A DNA stretch of 64,000 nt from Semisulcospira habei (taxonomy: Eukaryota; Mollusca; Gastropoda; Semisulcospiridae): assembly GCA_036245525.1 (NCBI GenBank), contig BTPG01000001.1:218262799-218326798 (forward strand), written 5' to 3'. The translations under genes were made by a program, and so were the position numbers. Numbering within the stretch: position 1 is the stretch's first letter; each line of letters starts with the position of its first letter. This document shows, piece after piece, positions 11,327 to 24,990 of the stretch. Under the pieces are notes generated by a model. It was given only the letters and a program-made list of their open reading frames with translations. It made no database searches and was not told where the DNA came from.

Positions 11327-11520
11327 GGCGCTTTGGCGCCAAAAAGACGTTCTCTAGCAAGGTTTGCTTAGCTAGACGTTACGTCATTTTTATCATGTTA
11401 CTTCTTTGCCAGAATTTCTGCCCCGCACGCCAAAAACGTCATGTGCATGCTCCGGAATGCGCTCCGACCAGCCCCATTTCAAAGTCTACCGCATTTTTTT
11501 AATACGGTAGACAAAAACGG
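10515..11520 (+). repeat. Dispersed block R1, direct copy
   Basis: It matches, as reverse complement, 56850-57610 and then 53275-53470. Shared landmarks include GACGCCGTGTTCATAGTGAC, a near-repeated CGGACACACGGCG motif, and AATACGGTAGAC at the distal end. A CA run at 11269-11324 sits where the other copy has TG repeats and the inserted transposon. No conserved protein is encoded. Confidence 0.7.
11269..11324. repeat. CA microsatellite inside R1
   Basis: Uninterrupted (CA)n between the two halves of block R1. Confidence 0.9.
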
Positions 11521-11524
11521 TATT

Positions 11525-12241
11525 GTTTAGGCGTGCGTGCAAATGAGGCCAGTTCTTTTCTGCCGTAAGCATACAGTTTTGCTGGTGATTACTTGATTTG
11601 GTTGTTTTGTTTTTGTTGCTGTTGTTACCTTTTTTTTTTAAAAAACTGTTTGTTAGTTTCCTTTTTCCTACTACTTGGTTTACGGATTAGTCCTAAGAAG
11701 GGAGATTAGGGTGAATGTACAATTCTGACGTAGGCTGTATGTATGCAGTTACTTTGAACGTCTAGAATTGAAGTTGCAACAAGGGAGAGTAGCAATGCCA
11801 TTTTGACGACAGCTGTATGCAGCTGGTTCCCCTAGACCGTCTTTTAGCGACGTCGCAACGAGGGAGAGTAAGATTCAGTCTACAAAGGCTGTGTGCAGTT
11901 GCTTCTGACCATAGAACACACTGATACACATAGTCGCGAGTCGTAGCAATGGAGAGTATGAATATAGTCTGTCAAAGACTGTATGGAGTTGCTTTATGTA
12001 GACCGTATATTATTAGCGAACTGGAAACAAGGGAGAGTAACAAAACATTCCGACGATGACTGCATGCAGTTGCTTCCCTTCTGTAGTACACCAGACGCAT
12101 TTGGCATTGCGGCAAAGGTACTCGTTTCACCATTTCCGCAGAAGAGACAGCTGTAGCCGATTAAGTTTCTTCCTGCAAAGTACCTATCAACACGAAGAAT
12201 CACAATTACGTTACATGATTTGCAAGAGACATTTCTGTCAT
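11525..12241. other. Gene-free stretch with a loose tandem pattern
   Basis: 11700-12110 contains about five diverged repeats of a motif pairing GGGAGAGTA with TGTATGCAGTTGCTTC at intervals of roughly 100-130 bp: an old decayed satellite. No coding sequence recognised. Confidence 0.45.
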
Positions 12242-12956
12242 TGTTACGTTTGTGGCTGTGTTATTCTTTTGAGAGCATGTGTGTGTTGATCATAGGAACA
12301 ATATTCATTTGAGTCAGGTTATTTTGGATTAGAATTACGTACCTTTTTAGTAGGATTCGGCATTTTCTTTTGCCATGAGAATTGCTATCGATTTCTGTTG
12401 TGTAGCTAAAATGACGCGTCTTTTCGTTACATTGTTGCCATAGTCCGACCTCGTTTGACCTAGAACGTTCTCGAAACGGCGCGGGCACCGATTACAGTGA
12501 CCTCAAAATTGACATCAGTCAAAGTTGTTGGGAACATTTCGTAACATTGTATCGAATACACCTACGTGTTAGTCGAAGGCTGTATTTATTTGTAGGGGGT
12601 TCTTTTTAATGAATATTAATGAGTTTTGGTTACGCATGGTTTTCTTTTCTGATTGGTTGTGTTGTATGAATTTCAGTGCTGGATTATTCTGGAACTACTA
12701 GAATCTGTAATAGTATAAAAGAGCGTGTTAGGAAGTAAGTGTGTACATTGTATGAGAGACGCAGTGTGTCAAAAGTGTTGATGCATTGTAGAGGAGACAG
12801 TGTATCAGTTTTGGTGCGTTTGTGGATGTATTGTGCGGAGATGCATCGTTGCAATAAAATAGTGTTGGAACTGTTACTCCAGTTGCAGTTTGAGTGAAGT
12901 TTCTTTTCGTTACATTGTCTGGTGTGATTGCATCATACTACGACTACCACGTAACA
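12242..12956 (+). mobile_element. 5' LTR of the truncated element
   Basis: It starts TGTTACGT and ends ACGTAACA, an 8-bp inverted pair. A TATA box (TAGTATAAAAGAG) lies near 12710 and AATAAA at 12853-12858, giving a plausible U3-R-U5 layout. It is directly followed by TT and a primer-site-like TGGCACC. There is no second copy in the window, so the boundaries rest on these signals. Confidence 0.65.
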
Positions 12957-12958
12957 TT

Positions 12959-12977
12959 TGGCACCTCGGCCGACGGG
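12959..12977 (+). promoter_or_regulatory. Primer binding site
   Basis: TGGCACCTCGGCCGACGGG begins two bases after the LTR end. TGG matches the complement of a tRNA 3' CCA. The spacing TT-TGG is the same as in the element at 17098-29330. Confidence 0.55.
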
Positions 12978-12989
12978 ACTTCTTCACTG

Positions 12990-14083
<1,094 letters not shown>

Positions 14084-14299
14084 ACAGAATTGACACAAGG
14101 CGATACGCTGTCCTTCCAAGGGTGTTTCCCGAGGCAACAACACCAGAAGGCCCAACCAAGACCGCAGGACAGCAGGCAGAAGTTGTACCACGTCTCAACA
14201 CAGAACCACCGCTGTACTGGCCAATGATGTGACGTCATCTAGTGACTTTGAGTCTGGAGAAAGACGGGCGACACCGGAGATGATCGAGTCTTTCAGAAA

Positions 14300-14958
14300 G
14301 AGTGGACGCATTCCAGTTGGCGATGGGGCAACATCGCGCTGCCTGAGAGTGAAGTGCCCAACATGACGGTGGTGTCAGGATTCGTCGGCAGCACATCAGT
14401 GAGAGTGCTGAGAGACACGGGTTGCAGCGGCGTCATCGTGAGAGAGGACCTAGTATCTGAAGACCAGAAGCTACAGGAGTGGACAACTCTCATCCTGGCC
14501 GACTGAACTGTGAGAATTATCCCCCTTGCCAAGGTCTGTGTCAACACCCCGTACCTGAAGACCAGAAGCTACAGGAGTGGACAACCCTCATCCTGGCCGA
14601 CGGAACTGTGAGAATTATCCCCCTTGCCAAGGTCCGTGTCAAAACCCCCTACCTGACAGGAGAGGCGAAGGTGTTATGCGTGAAGACTCCAGTCTACGAC
14701 ATCATCGGAAACGTTGACGGTGCCAGCAACGCAGAGGATCCAGATCCGGAGTGGAAACCTGAAACCTGTGCCGTTACAACGAGAAGTCAAGCAAAGAAGA
14801 GTCATCGGACGATCCCTCTAAAAGTAGCTGATAACACAGAAGCAGCCGTGGTGAATAGAGACAAGTTGGTGGAACTACAGAGAGCCGACCCTGCGCTTGA
14901 CAAGTTCCCAAGTCAGACCGAGCCCGTGACGCGAAGATGGAAGGAGACAACCTTCTAG
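14300..14958 (+). pseudogene. Protease and linker to integrase, with 98-bp tandem duplication
   Basis: The aspartic protease active site DTG is at 14414-14422 (VLRDTGCSG). Units 14459-14556 and 14557-14654 are a direct duplication (GAAGACCAGAAGCTACAGGA in both); the first unit contains an in-frame stop (GACTGA where unit two has GACGGA). Downstream, AVTTRSQAKKS corresponds to AVTTRAQARKQ in the second element, joining protease to integrase without reverse transcriptase between them. Confidence 0.75.
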
Positions 14959-16134
14959 ATCAGAAAGGACATCCTGTACCGGGTATACACTAGCCATGGG
15001 GACAAGCCTGTCCGTCAAGTGGTGGTTCCTGAACCCTTGAGGATGCAGGTGATGAAACTGGCCCACGATTCCATCTTAGGAGGACACCTTGAGATCAGTA
15101 AGGCCCTCGACAGGATCCGAGCAGTCTTCTACTGGCCTGATATGGGGGGTGACGTCACCCGATTCTGCAGATCGTGCGACATATGCCAGAAGACAATCTC
15201 TAAGGGGGAAGGTGCCCAAGGTTCCTCTCGAGAAGATGCCACTCATCGATATGCCTTTCAAACGGGTAGCTGTGGACCTGGTGGGGCCAATATCTCCAAG
15301 TGAAGATGGTCATCGCTACATTCTGACCCTGGTGGATTACGTAACAAGATATCCTGAGGCCATACCATTAAAGAACTTCGACACTCCAACAGTGGCAGAG
15401 GAGCTCGTGGACATGTTCAGCCGTCTGGGTATTCCTGACGAGATCATGTGATCTAGGAACCCAGTTCGTCTCCGACTGCATGGAGGAAGTCAATCGGCTG
15501 TAGAGCATCCGACACTTTACTACGACCCCTTACCACCCCATGTGTAACGGGTTGGTTGAAAAGTTTAACGGAACATTGAAGGCCATGCTGAAGAACTGTG
15601 TGCTGAGCAGCCAAGGTTGTGACATAGATACATCAATGCCTTGCTCTTCACATACCGTGAAGTTCCCCAGGATTCGACAGGGTTCTCTGCATTTGAATTA
15701 CTGTACGGTAATGCACATCTTGAAGGAGCTGTGGACCAGGGACATCGACGCGCCTGAGGTGAATATCAGATCATCAGTATGTCTTCGACCTGAGAGAGAA
15801 GCTGGAGAATACCCTCAGGATGGCTCGAGAAGAATTGGAGAAGGCACAGAACAAGGGGAAGCATTATTATGACCGTAAAGCCAAACCTCGACGGTTCCAG
15901 CCAGGTGACCAGGTGTTGGTTCTTCTCCACACTAACAACAACAAGCTCCTGATGCAGTGGAAGGGACCGACCGTGGTTGACACAGTGGTTGGCATCAGCG
16001 ACTACAGAGTCAAAGTCAGCAACAAGATGAAGACTGACCACGCGAATCTGCTGAAGTACATCGAGAGAAGTCGTCAGGACAAACCACAACACGCGGCGCG
16101 GCATCGGTGCGTCTGGCTGCTGACGAGAGACTAG
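14959..16134 (+). pseudogene. Integrase of the truncated element
   Basis: The HHCC finger (HDSILGGH...CDICQ) lies at about 15064-15190. The first catalytic Asp is in VDLVGP (about 15270). The second, around 15455, is frameshifted next to an in-frame TGA. The Glu is in NGLVEKFNGTLK at about 15550. A C-terminal GPY/F-like module (QWKGPTVVDTV) follows at 15955. Frameshifts occur near 15210, 15450, 15600 and 15800. It continues directly into reverse transcriptase at 16107. Confidence 0.75.
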
Positions 16135-16657
16135 ACGAGGAAAACCTACTTGACCTTAATGAATTCCGCCACAAGGAGGTTGTTGAAGACATCCAGTTCG
16201 GTCAAAGCTTGACCCAGGCACAACAAGAAGAGCTGAGAGTCCTAACTACGGAGTTCAAGCATCGGTTTGCACCTGACCCAGGGACAACAGACACCATCCA
16301 GCATGAAGTCAATCTGACGTCAAACGAGCCAGTTTGCAGTAAGCCATATCGTCTACCTTACAACACCAGGGAAGAACTGAAGAAAGACATCAAGGAGATG
16401 CTGGACCTGGGAGTCATCAGGGAGTCCAAGTCGGCAGAGGCCATCGTGAAGAAATCAGATGGATCCAATTTGGTGTGTTGACTACCGTAAACTCACTAAG
16501 CGGACAGTATTCGACCCAGGACCATCAACCCTTGAACTATCTGAACTCTGCCCATATCATGATTTGGCGATGTTCTTGCAGAACTTTGACATTTAAGTTA
16601 CAGTCTATCAAGGGTTCGCAGAATTTTGGAGCAGATTACCTGAGCAGAGCGGTTTAA
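16107..16657 (+). pseudogene. Reverse transcriptase start fused to RNase H end
   Basis: 16107-16470 encodes the region before and at the start of a gypsy-type RT (YRLPYNTREELKKDI, MLDLGVIRESKS), equivalent to the sequence around 19900-20070 in the other element. From about 16510 it jumps to the last RNase H segment (QPLNYLNS..., GADYLSRA). The polymerase core with the catalytic Asp box and most of RNase H are deleted. Confidence 0.75.
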
Positions 16658-16734
16658 AGGAACATTTATTTTCTTTGTCTAGGACAGTTTAAAGGAACTG
16701 TGAGACAATTATTACAGATCTATGCCTGGTGGGT

Positions 16735-17086
<352 letters not shown>

Positions 17087-17097
17087 ATGATGATGAT

Positions 17098-18661
17098 TGT
17101 AACGACGGTGTTTTTAGTGTACTACTGAACTAAATTAAATTGTTACATATATAAACGTTTATGGAATGAGTGTGTGCGTGGGCTTTCTGCCAATCTGTAT
17201 AAAGGTGGGTGTTCTATCTCTGTTTACTAGACTCTTTCATCCACCACACACGCGCTTACAAACAAGGACAAAGGCCACACAGTTATTTCTCTTTGCCCTC
17301 TTTAACTATTTCTCATACACTCATAACATACATTAAACCACACAATTCACATCATATAAACCAATCTGCACAAATAACTAACAGTAACAAGTGGCATATA
17401 GGTTATTCACAACTTCAGCGCTCACACATTCACTCGCTACCGTAGAGGTCGTTGTCTCTCTCGAGAGACGTCACTCGACTCCTCTTTATACTAGTGTCGA
17501 CACAGTCAATATCACATTGACGACTTGACGGAGATTCCCGAACTGAACATTCCTAGGCGTGAAATTAACGGCGCTAGGCGACAATAGCTACACTGACGGA
17601 ACACTGCATGTGGTCCTGTAGCACGAATCTGTGGCTTACTTCGCTACCGTTGCTGCTCGTAGCACCAGTGATGGTAGGGCGAAGGAGAGATGAAGGCTTG
17701 ATGTCAGCACCTGGTCACGTACGTGATGCCTTCAGGACAGCTTCATCGGCCCTACACCACGGGTGTCCGCTCCGTACCGGCCCCGCTGTACACAACATTT
17801 ATACACTCATAAATGTTCGCTCTTATACCCAAAAGGTCTGAATGTGTCTTCGACACATTATTATACTTCAGAGCGCTCTAGATCATTTCCTCTGAAATGT
17901 CTTCTTTATGCCACCATACCACAGTCACTATTGTCATAATTCTTATGACAATTCCTATAGCCACTTTAACACTGTACACAGAATTCCTATAGCCACTTTA
18001 ACACAGTGCACACAATTCCTATAGCCACTTTAACACTTTACACACATTTTACGTACCTACACCCAATGGATTATGAGCCAAATATTACAATCACAGCTCA
18101 CCTCCAATTCGTAACATTACTGCACATTTCATCATTAGGTATACCTAAATATATACTGAATTCTATTCCTATTTCAGTCCCACATCTTCACATATGAATG
18201 AATACAACATGACATCCTAGTTATAACTACATCACATAATTACATGACTAAACAAGTATTGACACGAGCCATCGCATTTCCTTCAAACATGGCTCTTCTG
18301 CACTCTAATAATAATTCATAAAACAATACTTTCTTTTTCATCTGAATAGCGTTACAGGTCATTATAAATACCGGTAATAAAAGAATAAATACCTGTATTC
18401 AATATACAGCTATCGAATTCTCTAGCCAGAATTCTTCCTCCGAGCCCTAGCGAAAACGACCGCTCGACTCGACTGGTATAGCATCTCTAACTGGCAATTA
18501 TTCCCGAACCCACACTGTCACACGTGAACATCGCTCACCGCTACATTACCGCACGTGAACAATGCTTATCTCTACATTATTCGCATGTGTACATTCGGTC
18601 CAACTGCTAATGACGTCACACCATCGTCCGACCGAACCCTGCACTAAAGGCGTTCGTTACA
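17098..18661 (-). mobile_element. 3' LTR (1564 bp)
   Basis: It spans TGTAACGA to TCGTTACA, an 8-bp inverted pair. It is nearly identical to 27731-29330. The differences I saw are the absence of a 36-bp segment (after CCCGAACTGA, about 17546) and a few substitutions (for example 17650). A TATA-like AGTATAAAGAGG lies on the minus strand near 17482-17495. Short plus-strand open frames here are not genes. Confidence 0.95.
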
Positions 18662-18677
18662 CTACCCCCCTCTCAAC
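18662..18677 (-). promoter_or_regulatory. Polypurine tract
   Basis: On the minus strand GTTGAGAGGGGGGTAG abuts the LTR start TGTAACGA. This is the usual position and composition of the plus-strand primer for LTR retrotransposons. Confidence 0.85.
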
Positions 18678-18758
18678 GAAAAAAAGAACCGACCGAGGGT
18701 CTTTTTGACAAGTTCGGAGAATAATGTTAAAATACAGTAACGATGATGAAACCTTGAT

Positions 18759-20303
18759 CTATGGAACCGACTGATCACGATCAGCGCGTGACAACAGATC
18801 CGCGAACACATTCTGCGTACCTGGAAGTGGTTCGAGATTGAATCTAAACTCTTGTAAGGACAAGGACCAACGCATGATGCGAGAATTCTTAAAGCGACTT
18901 GTATGCAAGTACGTCAGCGGTCTGTGGTCAGTCTGGAGAATGAAATCGACCCCCCAAAGAAATTTGGAAAATTTCGAAATGGCCCAAACAATAGCTAAAC
19001 ACTCCCTTTCGATTGTACTGTAGCGGGTCTCTCTGTCGAGCAACTTTCTGCTCGCAAATGACACGGGGTGAAGAGTTCCCCCCAACTCCTGAAGCAGCAC
19101 AGCACCCAAGCCAGTAGAACTAGCATCTGTGCGTAAAATGAAAGGTTGATCAAGCCTAGGCAACTGAAGAACAGGCGCAGAGGAAAAAATGTGCCTGATC
19201 CTAATCAACGCTTCCTCACAAGCAGGTGTCCATGCAATCGTGCGTGCTTTCGTCTCCCTTGCGAGATCAGTAATGGGAGCCGTGATGGTTGCGAATGCCG
19301 GGACATAGCGTCTATAAAAGCTCAATAGCCCCAACAACGAACGGACTTGCTTTCTGGTGGTTGGGGTCGGGATAGCCAAAATTTTCTCGATCTTTTTCTT
19401 TTCTGGACGCAGCATCCCTTCTCCCACCACATGTCCAAGAAACTCAAGACTCCTGTAACCAGACGAGATCTTAACCGGACTGGCAGTCAAGTTGTAGTGG
19501 AGCAACTTGGTTAGGACATCTCTAACGTGCACCAGATGATCTTGAAAAGTAGTACTATGGATCAAAATATCATCGAAGAAATTCATTGAGTACGCCTCAG
19601 GAAGTTCAAGCATTCGCATCATACGAGCAAACACTGCAGGGGCAGAAACCAGACCAAAAGGCATCCTGATCCATTGATATAAACCCATGTGCGTTGCGAA
19701 CGCCGTCTTGTGACGATCCACTGGGTTGACAATCTGCCAGTAACCTTTAGAAAGATCAATACGTGTGAAGAACGTACTGTTCGCTAGCCTTGTGAATAAC
19801 TCGTCCACATTGGGAATGGGTTCAGCATCGAAAACAGTTATCTTGAGAGCTCTATAGTCAATGCAAAACCGACAAGCACCATCCTTTTTCTGAACCAGGA
19901 CAACGGGTGATGAATACGCAGATTTAGATTTCTCTATGACACCTAGGTCAAGCATGGTTTGAATCTCTCGTACAACTATCTGCTTAGAAGAAAAAGGTAG
20001 ATCCATAAGCCCGTCGACGAACTGGAACATCAGTCGTAAGAGTGACGTCAAGGAAAAGATTTCCGTTGAACGCACCGGGTCTCGATGTCAACACCGTAGG
20101 AAAATCTGCAAATACTGCATACAGTGACTGCCCATCAGAATCAGAGAGATCAATGTTGAAATCGATATCGGAAATGTCTTTGTCATTGATAGACGACAAC
20201 ATGAGAGGAATAGTGGGGAGAACACCAACTTCATCATCATCTTGGACAACACCAATAGCCACTGATGGGACAGTATGCCAGTCTGAAACGTCTACATGAG
20301 GAA
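18759..20303 (-). pseudogene. Reverse transcriptase-RNase H of the Gmr1-like element
   Basis: The 438-residue frame 20075-18759 holds a complete gypsy-type RT and RNase H: VQKKDG at 61-66, catalytic D107 (RIDLSKGY) and FFDD at 166-169; RNase H acidic residues D317 (RTDAS), E356 (IERE), D383 (TDHRP) and D426 (FADLLSR). The preceding linker (20303-20000; VPHVDVSDWHT, FPTVLTSRPGAFNG) is in another frame, so about one base is gained or lost near 20000. The LINE insertion at 20304 separates the linker from integrase. Confidence 0.9.
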
Positions 20304-23300
20304 CATAATAATAATAATAATAATAATGAGTATTTATATAGCGCTTAATCTTACTCAAAAGCTCTAAGCGCTTTACAATCTGTACACAAAAATAAAAATA
20401 CAACGACATATGCACATAACAAACAAAGCACAATGCCCGAACACACCACTTTTACAATAAACTAAACAATACATACATAATAATTTATATTCTAATTAAC
20501 ATTCAGTCTAAACAAGGAGGATTGCAGAACTACAACTAAGGCATCAAACACTGGCAGTTATTCAAAGTAAAGCTTGAAGAGGTGAGTTTTCAACGACCTC
20601 TTGAAGTCAGAGACAGACTCACTGTTTCTGACCTCAAGAGGAAGTGTATTCCATAACACTGGGGCTTGATAAACAAAAGTGCGCTGACCAAATGTTTTAG
20701 TTTGGACAGAAGGTACACACAACTTCCGTTTATCAGAAGAGGAGCGGAGCTCACGAGAGGGTGTATACACATGCAGCAAAGAGGACAAGTATTCTGGGCT
20801 GGTGCCTGAAAGGCAGTTAAAACAGATTGACATAACTTTGTATTGAATACGTGAGGACACAGGTAGCCAGTGAAGTGACTTCAAGATGGGTGTGACATGC
20901 TCAGTCTTACGGACTCTCACAACAAGCCGGGCTGCATTGTTCTGAATTTTTTGGAGGCGATCAATGAGATACTGAGGGCAGCCACAAAGCAAAGAGTTAC
21001 AATAATCTAGCTTGGACAGCACAAATGCACAAACTAGTGTTTTAGTGGCTTCCACGGTCAGCAGGTGACGAACTGAACTAATACGACGAAGTTCCAGATA
21101 AGCGGATCTACACACTGCACTGACATGCTGTGACATAGATAACTCGCTGTCAAGTGTAACACCCAGGTTTCTCACACTCGCAGAGAAGCCAATGAGTGTT
21201 CCATCCACAGACAATGATGACGGTAAAGGCAGGAACGAAGATAATCTTGGATTAGCTACGAACATTGCTTCAGTTTTGCCATCATTTAACATCAGTTTGT
21301 TGGTGGTCATCCATGATTTGACATGGTCAATGCACTGGCTTATACTTTGGACGGCATTCACAGCTCGCTCGACAGTATCACTTTTGTACATCTGCGTATC
21401 ATCTGCAAATGCATGATGAGAAATGGAGCGACTACAAATCAGGTCAGACAGGGGCTGAACATACAGTAAGAACAATACAGGTCCTAGGACCGAGCCCTGG
21501 GGTACACCAAACCGAAGAGGTGATGGCTCAGAACGACAGCCGTCGACAGAAACAATCTGGGATCGTTCAGTCAGGTATGAACTAAACCATGCCAAGACTG
21601 TGCCTTCAATGCCAAATACAGATTGAAGACGGCACAGCAAAATTTCATGGTCAATAGTGTCGAACGCACTGGACAGGTCCAGCAAAGCAAGGACTGATCT
21701 TACGCTCGTCCAAAGCACAAAGCAGGTCATTGAATATCTTCAGCAAAGCTGTTTCAGTGCTACGATGGGGACGATATGCAGACTGGAATACACTGAATAG
21801 ACTATTAGAGTTGACATGCTTTAAAGTTTGAACAAGGACAATTTTCTCAAGAATCTTTGATAGAAATGTAAGATTGGAAACTGGGCGATAGTTTTTCAGT
21901 ACATTTGGGTCTAAAGATGGTTTCTTCAATAGGGGTTTCACAAGTGCAGTCTTGAAGCTTTCAGGAAAAATACCAGTGGAGAGAGAGTTGTTGATGACTT
22001 GTGTAATGGCAGGCAACACTTCATCCAGGCACTCGTACAACAAGGGAGTGGGTATGGGGTCTAACTCACAAGTTTTGGGGGCAGTGTTTGTGATCACTTT
22101 TCTGACCTCATCCTCTAGCACAGGATCGAAGGCTGAGAGAGGTTCTCCACTAAAGCGTTTTTCGGTGAACAAAACTGAAGTGGGCATGAGATCCAGAGAA
22201 TCACGAATTTCGCGGACCTTATCAACGAAGTAATCTGCAAAAAGCTGAGGCAGCTGGCACGGGGGAAATGTAGTGGGAAGAGGTGATGGAGTCTTCTTCA
22301 CCATAAGCTTATTGGTCACATTATACAACTCTTTGCTTGTGCACTCACTGATCTTCCTGTTGTAAAACGAAGATTTTGCTCCATAAACAATCTCATTTAC
22401 ATGCTTCTTAGAACATGTGTATATCTGCTTGTGAACAGTCAACCTAGTTGAGCACCACATTCTCTCAGCTTGGCGCCGCATCTGCTTAGCCGAACGCAGC
22501 TCTTTTCTCACAAACCTATACCACGGGCTGATTCTATGAGCTGACTTTTTACGCTTTGAAGATGGTGCATGATTGTCTAAGACAGTGCGTAAACATGAAT
22601 CAAACTCCTCGGCACTAGGACTAGGATGGTGAGACAGTGACTGAACGAGGTCAGCCTTGAAGGCTAGTCTGTCAATGGCACGAACATTGCGCACTATGGT
22701 AAGCATAGGCACTGGAGGTGGGACTATGACCCTCAAATGACTGATCACACAGTAATGGTCTGAACATATTGCATCAGAAACCTGTGCTGAGCACAAGATA
22801 TCATCGTCACATCTATGAAGGATCCAGTCAATAGTATGTCCTTGTCTATGAGTTGGTTTGTCGACAACTTGTGAAAGACTGAACATGTGTAAAATGTCCA
22901 TGAGTGCAGAGGTGGTGTGGTGCTTCTGATTGTCAAAGTGGATGTTAAAGTCACCAAGGACTATCAGACTGCCAGCAAGAGAATTACCGTGATCGAGAAG
23001 ATCATGAAATTGATCAACAAACATTGAATCAGTTAATTTGTTCTTGCGGTTTGGCGGGGGTCTGTAGAGGCACAGAAAATGAACAGTTTTCTGAGTTAAA
23101 GCTAGAGTAAACTGTACAAGCTCAAAAGACTCATGGGAGAAACTAAAAGACGTTGAGAATGATGCAAAAGGCTGCAGTGCTTCATGGAGGACGACTGCAA
23201 TACCACCCCCACGAGAATCGCGGGGGAAGGATTTCACAGAGTATCCAGATGGGGCAAGATCAGCACATTTGGCCTCATCACCTGAGGCACGAAGCCAGGT

Positions 23301-23425
23301 CTCTGTTAAGAACAGAATGTCAACATGATGGTCGGTAACAAACTCGCACACTTCAGAGCGCTTCTTGGCACAACCAACTGAGCGCACGTTAAACATCACA
23401 CTGAGGCTCCACAACCTCGACATCT
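20304..23425 (-). mobile_element. L2-clade LINE nested in the LTR element
   Basis: The 3' end is a (TTA)n tail (20308-20327 on the plus strand as ATA repeats) after AAGCGCTATATAAATACTC, a 3' signature of CR1/L2-group LINEs. It lies exactly between the integrase C-terminal sequence and the pre-RT linker. The 5' boundary is uncertain (about 23390-23425), since the integrase frame and LINE frame overlap there. No confident target duplication; TTCC..ATGT on both sides is only suggestive. Confidence 0.85.
20558..23423 (-). pseudogene. L2-type LINE endonuclease-reverse transcriptase
   Basis: The first frame (23423-21651, 590 aa) has an APE-type endonuclease (FLTETWL, CLYRPPPN, GDFNIHFD, CSDHYCVI) and the start of RT (NYRPVSNLTFLSKILEKIV, AYRPHRSTETALLKIFNDLL). 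The second (to 20558, 390 aa) continues RT with LDLSSAFDTIDHEIL, GVPQGSVLGPVLF and the catalytic box HHAFADDTQMY. It ends in the L2-type C-terminal region (LDYCNSLLCGCP, LHWLPVSSRIQYK). A single-base shift near 21690 splits the two frames within RT. No ORF1 is present. Otherwise uninterrupted, suggesting a fairly young copy. Confidence 0.9.
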
Positions 23426-24990
23426 GGAAGCAAAAAAGGAGAAATGGAAGACCAGTCGACTAAAACACCAGTTGACAATTTTGTAGTAGACTCCTCAACA
23501 CCACTAACAGCAGCATCAACACGACGAAGATAACGTTTGAGCATGTTGGCATGGAAAATCTTCGGCTTGCCTTTCACAAGAATCCTATAGTCAGGATGAA
23601 GACATTCCTGCACAAAATAAGGACCTGACCATGTCATAAGAAGTTTGTTAGAGTCAGTGGGAAGAAGAACGAGAACCTCATCGTTAACAGAAAAAGTCCG
23701 TGCCTTCGCACGACGGTCAAAGTACGTCTTGTTCTTGACAGACGTATCTGCAGAGTTTTGCGAAGCAATTTCACAACTATCAGAAATAATATTCTTCAAG
23801 TCGAAGAGATAAGCGTACAATGGCTTTGCTGATGTATCACCAGAATTGTGATCTTCGGTCCAGGAATCAGCAATGAGAGAAATGGGACCTCTTGGTTTGC
23901 GACCGAACATCAGTTCGAAAGGACTGAAACCTGTACTTTCTGACGGCAATTCTCTACATGCGAAAAGCAATGCAGGAAGATACCGATGCCAAGCGGTTGG
24001 TTGAGAATGAACAACCTTCCGAAGCATAGACTTCAAAGTGCCATGAAACCTTTCAACAGTACCATTTGCTTGAGGATGGTAGGGAGAAGTACGTATGGCT
24101 CGAGTACCACACAAAGCATGAAACTGTTTCATCAAATCGGAGTTAAACTGAGAACCTTGATCCGACAGAATTTCCTTGGGAAAGCCTAACCTTGAAAAAA
24201 TACTCATCAAAGCTTCAGCAACTGCAACAGAAGAAATATCCTTCATAGGAACAGCCTCCGGATACCTAGTAGCTAAGTCAATCAAAGTCAGAATATATCT
24301 ATGACCTTCAACAGAGGGAGGAGACAAAGGCCCAACGAGATCAATAGCGACCCTCTCGAACGGAGTCGAGATAAGAGGCATAGTCGCCAAAGGAACAGGG
24401 GAAACTCTCCCTTTCGAAATAGTTTTCTGGCAAATGTCGCAAGTGTGAACATAAGTACTCACATCAGCAGAAACACCAGGCCAAAAGAATTGGGACAAAA
24501 TCCGAGTCAGAGTTCTACGAACTCCACAATGACCAGCCAAAAGTTGATCATGCGCAGCAGTCATGACTGAAGCACGAAGTTTCTCGGGAACAACAACCTG
24601 ACGCAAAATATCCTTTGATTTCCGATACCTCCTGTGCAAAATATCATCTTGAAAATAGAAAGAATAAGCAGCAGAACCAACAACCTTTTCTTCACCTGAG
24701 GCAGCTAAATTGAAACAACCTTGCAGAGTAGCATCACCTTTCTGCAACTGAATGAGTTCAGCACGAGTGACCTTCAAATCATCGCACACAGTGACAAGAG
24801 GTTTGTGCGGGAGACCTTGTTTTCTAGCCTGAGCACGAGTAGTGACAGCCGCAACAGGGATCACATCATCAGCAGCAGCAACTTTGGTATCTTGGGCCTG
24901 CTGGACAACCAAACCTGGAATATTACCCACAATCAAGTCAGCAACTGGATCCTCAAGAACACAACCAACTCTCCAGCAAAATATGGACAA
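23389..24990 (-). CDS. Integrase (plus protease-integrase linker) of the Gmr1-like element
   Basis: 533 residues. The zinc-binding HHCC motif is H147, H154, C184, C187. The catalytic triad is D217 (AIDLVGP), D277 (LSDQGSQF) and E313 (GTVERFHGT), giving the DD35E spacing. A GPY/F module (WSGPYFV) follows near 450. The first residues are a frame artefact of protease; the linker contains AVTTRAQARKQ. The last ten or so codons at 23389-23425 may belong to the inserted LINE. The frame is -1 relative to gag-protease. Confidence 0.9.
   Translation of the reverse strand: MSIFCWRVGCVLEDPVADLIVGNIPGLVVQQAQDTKVAAADDVIPVAAVTTRAQARKQGLPHKPLVTVCDDLKVTRAELIQLQKGDATLQGCFNLAASGEEKVVGSAAYSFYFQDDILHRRYRKSKDILRQVVVPEKLRASVMTAAHDQLLAGHCGVRRTLTRILSQFFWPGVSADVSTYVHTCDICQKTISKGRVSPVPLATMPLISTPFERVAIDLVGPLSPPSVEGHRYILTLIDLATRYPEAVPMKDISSVAVAEALMSIFSRLGFPKEILSDQGSQFNSDLMKQFHALCGTRAIRTSPYHPQANGTVERFHGTLKSMLRKVVHSQPTAWHRYLPALLFACRELPSESTGFSPFELMFGRKPRGPISLIADSWTEDHNSGDTSAKPLYAYLFDLKNIISDSCEIASQNSADTSVKNKTYFDRRAKARTFSVNDEVLVLLPTDSNKLLMTWSGPYFVQECLHPDYRILVKGKPKIFHANMLKRYLRRVDAAVSGVEESTTKLSTGVLVDWSSISPFLLPDVEVVEPQCDV

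Noticed and set aside
17209..18197. Three open frames that recur identically at 27842-28866
   Set aside because: They lie inside LTRs on the non-coding strand and recur only because LTRs are duplicated.
20304..20340. Treating the 20.3-23.4 kb LINE as part of the LTR element's own pol
   Set aside because: The APE endonuclease and L2-type RT plus TTA tail mark an independent LINE; integrase and RT of the LTR element lie on either side.
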